From assembly GCA_934871445.1 (NCBI GenBank), contig CAKXBD010000114.1:1-6733 (forward strand): a stretch of 6,733 bases of DNA, given 5' to 3'. Source of the DNA: an uncultured bacterium (GTDB lineage: Bacteria; Bacillota; Clostridia; Christensenellales; Borkfalkiaceae). A model generated the notes under the pieces. It was not told the origin of the DNA and made no database searches. It was given only the letters and a program-made list of their open reading frames with translations. The position numbers and the translations under genes are program-made. Shown here one piece after another: positions 6,271 to 6,733 of the stretch. How positions within the stretch are numbered: the stretch's first letter is position 1; every line of letters begins with the position of its first letter.

Positions 6271-6733
6271 TTACTCCTTCATGGCGCATACGGAATGGGC
6301 GGCGACGTTTCCCTCACCTGCGGCCTTTGCATACTGATATGGCCGTCCCGTACAGTCCCCCGCAGCAAAACAGCCCTTCAAATTGGTAGACATATCCCGT
6401 GCGACGGCGACGTGTCCTTCCGTCATTTCCAAGCCCCCCACTAAAACGGCGGGGGAAATGCTCTCTTTCAGCAAAAATACGCCGTCCACGGGCAGTTCGC
6501 CGTCCTTGAATACCAAACGGTTTACCTTCTTTTCCCCTTTGACAGCCAAGGGCATCTTTACGACTTTTTCCACGTTTTCCGAAAATCCGCCCACGTTTTT
6601 ATACATGGGCATGAGATACACCTTTCCTGCGAGTTTCGCCAAATATTCCACCTCGTGTTCAAAACGTTTTGAGGTGGAAAGGACGCCTATCGTCTTTCCT
6701 TTATAGAGAAAACCGTCGCACGTGGCGCAATAG
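6271..6733 (-). CDS. Thioredoxin-reductase-like FAD flavoprotein, C-terminal half
   Basis: The frame is open to the window edge (first whole codon at 6732), so the N-terminal FAD-binding part is missing; 153 residues are visible. It opens with YCATCDG (residues 1-7), the redox-active CxxC of low-molecular-weight thioredoxin reductases, and ends with the second FAD-domain motif GCFAAGDCTGRPYQYAKAAGEG broken over residues 120-141. In TrxB the CATC motif is followed by a GxGxxA Rossmann motif and later a 2'-phosphate-binding RR pair. Here the matching stretch reads GKTIGVLSTSKRFEHE, with no such glycines, and no RR pair follows. The domain between CATC and GD is about 121 residues, roughly 25-30 shorter than in E. 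coli TrxB. It may thus be an NADPH-independent, perhaps ferredoxin-linked reductase, or a related oxidoreductase. It is co-transcribed with the hydrolase (6-bp gap). Confidence 0.85.
   Translation of the reverse strand, partial: YCATCDGFLYKGKTIGVLSTSKRFEHEVEYLAKLAGKVYLMPMYKNVGGFSENVEKVVKMPLAVKGEKKVNRLVFKDGELPVDGVFLLKESISPAVLVGGLEMTEGHVAVARDMSTNLKGCFAAGDCTGRPYQYAKAAGEGNVAAHSVCAMKE
6274..6280 (-). promoter_or_regulatory. Ribosome binding site of the carbon-nitrogen hydrolase gene
   Basis: GAAGGAG on the - strand, 9 bases before ATG 6264. It is formed by the final Lys and Glu codons of the upstream flavoprotein gene, so the two genes are packed without spare sequence. Confidence 0.75.

Noticed and set aside
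6424..6460. Inverted repeat CATTT/AAATG with C and G runs in the flavoprotein gene
   Set aside because: The arms lie in ordinary codons of a conserved protein and the stem is interrupted; no T run or regulatory context.
1..6733. tRNA, rRNA, CRISPR array, insertion sequence or phage genes
   Set aside because: None seen: no cloverleaf, no regularly spaced repeats, no transposase or integrase frame, and nearly all bases are assigned to the listed genes.

Overview
The window looks like a piece of chromosome from a Gram-positive, probably anaerobic Bacillota, most likely an uncultured clostridial lineage. This rests on strong AAGGAGG-type ribosome binding sites, a Bce-type two-component/ABC peptide-antibiotic module, a BspA-like leucine-rich repeat protein ending in a Listeria-Bacteroides repeat, and a thioredoxin-reductase-like flavoprotein with no visible NADPH-binding motif. 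The placement is an inference from gene content; no rRNA or other phylogenetic marker is present.

Layout. A truncated + strand gene (1-918) encodes the C-terminal 305 residues of a secreted LRR_5/BspA-type protein and is followed by a rho-independent terminator (about 941-977). Everything else is on the - strand and reads from right to left: the C-terminal half of a thioredoxin-reductase-like flavoprotein (window edge to 6271), a carbon-nitrogen hydrolase (6264-5404), an OmpR-family response regulator (5372-4761), an intramembrane-sensing histidine kinase (4764-3754), an ABC ATPase (3675-2911) and a 10-TM FtsX/BceB-type permease (2921-976). Gaps are short (6, 31, -4, 78 and -11 bp), so the six genes could be one transcript, although a promoter in the 78-bp gap or inside the hydrolase gene is not excluded. 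No gene-free stretch exceeds about 80 bp.

How the genes work together. The last four form a classical Bce-like module. In characterised systems the transporter itself senses a peptide antibiotic through the large extracytoplasmic domain of its permease, passes this to a kinase with almost no extracellular loop, and the response regulator induces the transporter. The flavoprotein and the hydrolase are probably housekeeping neighbours (thiol redox, amide or nitrile hydrolysis).

Oddities. (1) The permease reading frame is broken by a -1 shift at a run of four C (1730-1733 on +); restoring one base gives a normal-length protein of about 649 residues. (2) The response regulator receiver lacks about 14 residues between beta2 and the phospho-Asp, and an 11-bp palindrome sits at the junction. 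(3) The ATPase gene has a perfect 8-bp GC hairpin between its Shine-Dalgarno and its ATG; looping it out gives ideal spacing. (4) The flavoprotein keeps the CATC redox motif but has no GxGxxA motif after it and a shortened NADPH domain, suggesting a pyridine-nucleotide-independent (perhaps ferredoxin-linked) enzyme. I found no entirely new system; these four anomalies are the points worth checking.
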